The position numbers were made by a program, and so were the translations under genes. Under the pieces are notes generated by a model. The model saw only the letters and a list, made by a program, of their open reading frames with translations. It was not told the origin of the DNA and searched no databases. A stretch of 64,000 bases of DNA from Clostridiaceae bacterium (GTDB lineage Bacteria > Bacillota > Clostridia > Peptostreptococcales > Natronincolaceae), in assembly GCA_018432235.1 (NCBI GenBank), contig JAHDLO010000007.1, positions 1-64,000 on the forward strand, read 5' to 3'. Positions 63,948 through 64,000 of this stretch are shown in pieces. Numbering within the stretch: position 1 is the first letter of the stretch; every line of letters starts with the position of its first letter.

Positions 63948-64000
63948 TGAATAATATTGATAGAGCCATTCAGTATTATATGGAGTATGAGTCTCATAAC
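63948..64000 (+). CDS. Start of a gene cut by the window end
   Basis: ATG 63948, after AAGGGGCAG, opens MNNIDRAIQYYMEYESHN and runs off the end of the window. Too short to identify. Confidence 0.55.

Noticed and set aside
1..64000. CRISPR arrays, tRNA and rRNA genes
   Set aside because: No regularly spaced identical short repeats, no cloverleaf with a GGTTCGAATCC-type arm and no rRNA segments were found by reading; a covariance search was not possible.

Overview
The window reads as the chromosome of a low-GC, spore-forming, anaerobic Firmicute of the class Clostridia. The grounds are strong AGGAGG-type ribosome sites, the dnaE-pfkA-pyk order followed by thioesterase and fxsA genes, a GerMN-domain spore protein, a PEP-domain pyruvate kinase and many 4Fe-4S proteins. 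The species cannot be fixed from the sequence; an Alkaliphilus-like or related clostridium is a guess.

Region 1 (1-11.9 kb) is a co-directional cluster for a ribosomally made, radical-SAM-modified peptide. It holds a 718-residue maturase with an apparent second SPASM-like half, a small CXXX-system accessory protein, a 59-residue precursor with eight cysteines, and then a large transport block. That block has a beta-propeller/solute-binding-protein fusion, an ABC exporter, two sugar-type permeases, an HlyD-like adaptor, a MacB-like permease and a MalK-like ATPase. A perfect 16-bp hairpin separates the precursor from the transport genes. This is the most interesting system in the window. A 27-bp-arm REP-like palindrome and a degenerate 196-bp-period repeat follow it.

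Region 2 (12.7-41.6 kb) is ordinary core genome. It carries a branched-chain amino-acid ABC operon (livJ, livH, livM, livG, livF) behind a perfect consensus promoter, and a spermidine/putrescine ABC operon (potABCD) followed by a large BTAD/AAA/TPR activator. Next come a DUF1292 protein, yqeC with a mocA-like gene, dnaE, a YutG/PgpA-like protein, pfkA, pyk, a 2-hydroxyacid dehydrogenase, a thioesterase, fxsA, an aldo/keto reductase, a GerMN protein and rlmD. A conserved ~155-nt structured intergenic element occurs twice (31.8 and 35.3 kb).

Region 3 (41.6-64 kb) starts at the 3' end of rlmD and is accessory DNA. Three further copies of an rlmD-like 3' tail punctuate it; one shares 16 of 17 bases with the intact gene around the HVECVV codons. 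Between them lie a helicase remnant, a frameshifted membrane protein, a broken AbiE toxin-antitoxin pair, RhuM fragments, IS3 orfA fragments and several unrecognised intact genes. Working modules also lie here: an ABC-2 exporter, a heterodimeric ABC exporter under a divergent MerR regulator with a 19-bp-spacer promoter, a flavin-reductase-like protein, a two-component system, and a NapH-like ferredoxin whose ribosome site lies inside a long palindrome. I read this as repeated integration at the rlmD 3' end followed by decay.
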